Both the position numbers and the translations under genes were made by a program. A DNA stretch of 64,000 nucleotides, from positions 75,644,520 to 75,708,519 of the forward strand of contig CM069432.1 in NCBI GenBank assembly GCA_035610365.1, given 5' to 3'. The notes below the pieces were generated by a model. That model was not told the DNA's origin. It saw nothing but the letters and a program-made list of their open reading frames with translations, and did not search any database. The number at the start of each line of letters is the position of its first letter. Position 1 is the stretch's first letter. Below are positions 62,205-64,000 of this stretch, one piece after another. The stretch comes from Aquatica leii. Taxonomy: Eukaryota > Arthropoda > Insecta > Coleoptera > Lampyridae.

Positions 62205-63645
62205 ATTCCCACAATTGCATTGACAAACTTACTGCTGACGAGCTTAAAGAAGGTGAAACAGTCATGTAGTTTACTCTGGTGGCATTTGCAAAATTGCATT
62301 TGTTTTGTTAGTAGTTTGTAAGGTAAAAAAGGCAAGTTGACAACACTGTAAAAATGCATGTAAGAAACTGTCATTGTAGCGATGCACGTTGGCCTTCGTT
62401 ACGACTGTTACGAGTTGTGTAATAAAAGCATACAAAAGTACACAAGAGTTTTGCTTGTTACTTAAAGCTAGTTGGTGCACACATACACCAACAACGTGAC
62501 ATGGTGGCAGCGAAGATTTTTTTCTCACGGTATTTCTCGAATTAGAGACACTTGCTATTTTATTAACGAAAGGAAGCAATATTCGAGTTTAGATTAAGAA
62601 AACAGAGTAACAGCTGCATATAAACCGCAGTTCGAATAGCAAAACAATTTTATTAAAAAGAATCCGGATATTTGATGAGCTCTTTTATCATGCAGGTCAA
62701 CGCTTTTAGAATCGGGTTTTAGTCCAGCAAAACTTTTGTTTAATAGAAAACTTCTTATCCATTTACCCATATTGCCTGATAAATTAAACGATAATTAAAC
62801 TTCATCTTTCAAAGAAATAGAACAGTAAAAATGTATAATCGACGACACAATGTCAAACAGCTTTCTAATTTACAAATTGGAGATGCAGTTTGAGTTATAG
62901 ATTTACAACAATATGGCACTATACTTCAAATATGTCGCGAACTTAGATCGTATTTTATAGTCAGTTTCGGGTAACTATCGTAGAAATAGATGGCATTTGA
63001 TTGATGCACCGTACCAGATTTCCTCTAAAACTCAATTTAACTATACACAATTACACAACCAAGTTTGAAACAAACGGTTGTTACAGAAGTTAGTAATGAG
63101 GAGGATGTAATAAAAATAATGGACATAAAGACGTAGATAGAAATAATGTTTTGCCTAGGTCTACCCGGCAATGTAATAAACCAGGGTAACTAATTATGTC
63201 ACATAAAGTTTGTACTCATTTAAAATTGTTTAGTTTTATTTTAAAAAAAGGGTGATGTTGTGTTAGTAATTTGTAAATTAAAAAAGGCAATTTGGCGATA
63301 CTGTAAAAAATGTATATAAGAAACTGTCGTTGTAGCGAGGCACATTGGCGTTCGTTACGATAGCCACGAGTTGTGTAATAAAAGCATACAAAAGTACATT
63401 TACTTGTTAATTAGAGCTATTTGGTGCACACACACACACCAACAACGCGACAGCATTGAGATTGCTTTACTTCCAATGTCTTTTACATTGTGGTTTTATC
63501 CTGCAGTTTTATTCAAAAATATATTGAATTACACTGGTTTAAAATTAACTTACACCGTTCTTTACCTTTATAAAAATTTGTAGTTATCTTTAATACATAG
63601 TAACTTATAGTACTATGAAATGGCTCTGGTACTAAACCTTGTTAA
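62205..63645 (+). repeat. Hammerhead-bearing repeat, copy B, split by an LTR element
   Basis: The left part (62205-62300) has CACAATTGCATTGAC (62210-62224), a core CTGACGA (62235-62241), GAAAC (62255-62259), GTC (62261-62263) and ACTCTGGTGGC as in copy A. The right part resumes after the LTR element at 63453 with CCAATGTCTTTTACATTGTG and ends at ATGAAATGGCTCTGG. Stem III and stem I are damaged, so this hammerhead should be inactive. Confidence 0.7.
62301..63452 (+). mobile_element. Internally deleted Ty3/gypsy-type LTR retrotransposon with perfect 5 bp target duplication
   Basis: The LTRs are 62301-62501 and 63253-63452, both starting TG and ending CA, with shared AAGAAACTGTC, GAGTTGTGTAATAAAAGCAT and TTGGTGCACAC. 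GCATT precedes (62296-62300) and follows (63453-63457) the element. TGGTGGCAGCG just after the left LTR is probably the primer-binding site. The 751 bp interior keeps only the C-terminal integrase region (RRHNVKQLSNLQIGDAV near 62835-62890, YRRNRWHLI near 62978-63005), broken by stops. The LTRs have diverged by point changes and small indels, so the insertion is not recent. Confidence 0.88.
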
Positions 63646-63649
63646 TGGC

Positions 63650-64000
63650 TGCCTAATTCTGTTGGACCGGTGTGAAAATTTGAATTCTATCACATGTTAT
63701 AAAATGGAAATATATGAATAGTACACAAAACGCAAGTGTTTCAAAATAAATATTTATCAGATAAAAATTTATGCAAAAATCAAATTTTTCTCTTTGCAAA
63801 ATTTACGTAAAAAATATTCAGTATTTTTTAAACACTTTTTTGAGAGTGATAATTATGTTTAATCTACACTTACGTTAAAATTGTTACCCTGTTTTAGAAA
63901 TAATAATATACAAACAAATTCATATACGTTAAAAAAATGGTAAACTAATTTAACAGTTGTTTCTTCTAAGTGCAAAAATGTATTACACTTTTCCTTCTTA
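63650..64000. other. AT-rich DNA, nothing recognised
   Basis: No frame, splice-flanked exon or element is visible to the end of the window. Confidence 0.5.

Noticed and set aside
1..64000. CRISPR arrays, operons, bacterial promoters, tRNA or rRNA genes
   Set aside because: None was seen; the spliced genes, poly(A) signals and eukaryotic transposons show that this is animal nuclear DNA.

Overview
This is an AT-rich animal nuclear window, almost certainly from an insect. It has spliced genes with long introns, fossils of Tc1/mariner, Penelope-like (PLE), Ty3/gypsy and LINE elements, and MITEs. An intact HOP2 gene, which Drosophila is known to lack, argues against a fly. A beetle is my best guess, from general impression only.

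Three loci are well supported. (1) A TMEM14-family gene on + (two coding exons, 8357-8432 and 17214-17470) has an 8.8 kb intron packed with nested transposons. (2) An ADAMTS-type secreted zinc metalloprotease on - spans 60850 down to 36110 in twelve coding positions; its signal-peptide exon lies beyond the window. It has a prodomain, a furin-type site, a reprolysin domain with the HEVGHLLGAVHDG zinc motif, an ADAMTS-like cysteine-rich part and a Thr/Ser-rich tail, but no thrombospondin repeats. One catalytic-domain exon exists as two alternatives (38883-38935 and 38526-38581) with identical phases, which looks like a mutually exclusive exon pair. (3) An intact intronless HOP2 (PSMC3IP) gene (39345-39962, +) sits with its poly(A) signal inside a 715 bp intron of the protease, on the opposite strand. 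Two further partial loci are weaker: a terminal exon at 244-312 (+) and a first exon at 5647-5754 (-).

Layout: 0.7-5.1 kb is repeat debris (PLE ends in a 126 bp palindrome, a mariner scrap, a PLE 3' part split by a MITE, a fold-back element, a LINE scrap). 5.8-8.3 kb is intergenic. 8.4-17.5 kb is TMEM14 with a PLE in its intron; that PLE is interrupted by a 174 bp MITE and by a 5.55 kb unit with inverted ends, which itself holds other elements. A repeat with a hammerhead-ribozyme fold lies at 16.74-17.05 kb. 17.8-36.1 kb is gene-poor, with transposase and retroelement fossils and tandem repeats. 36.1-60.9 kb is the protease gene, with HOP2 nested in it. 61-64 kb holds a LINE scrap and a deleted Ty3/gypsy element with a perfect 5 bp target duplication, inserted into another copy of the hammerhead repeat.

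Nothing suggests that the genes form a pathway. The protease is extracellular, TMEM14 is a small multi-pass membrane protein, and HOP2 acts in meiotic recombination. The most notable items are the alternative catalytic exons with a stem-loop in the intron between them, the fully contained antisense HOP2 gene, the hammerhead-bearing repeats and the layered transposon insertions.
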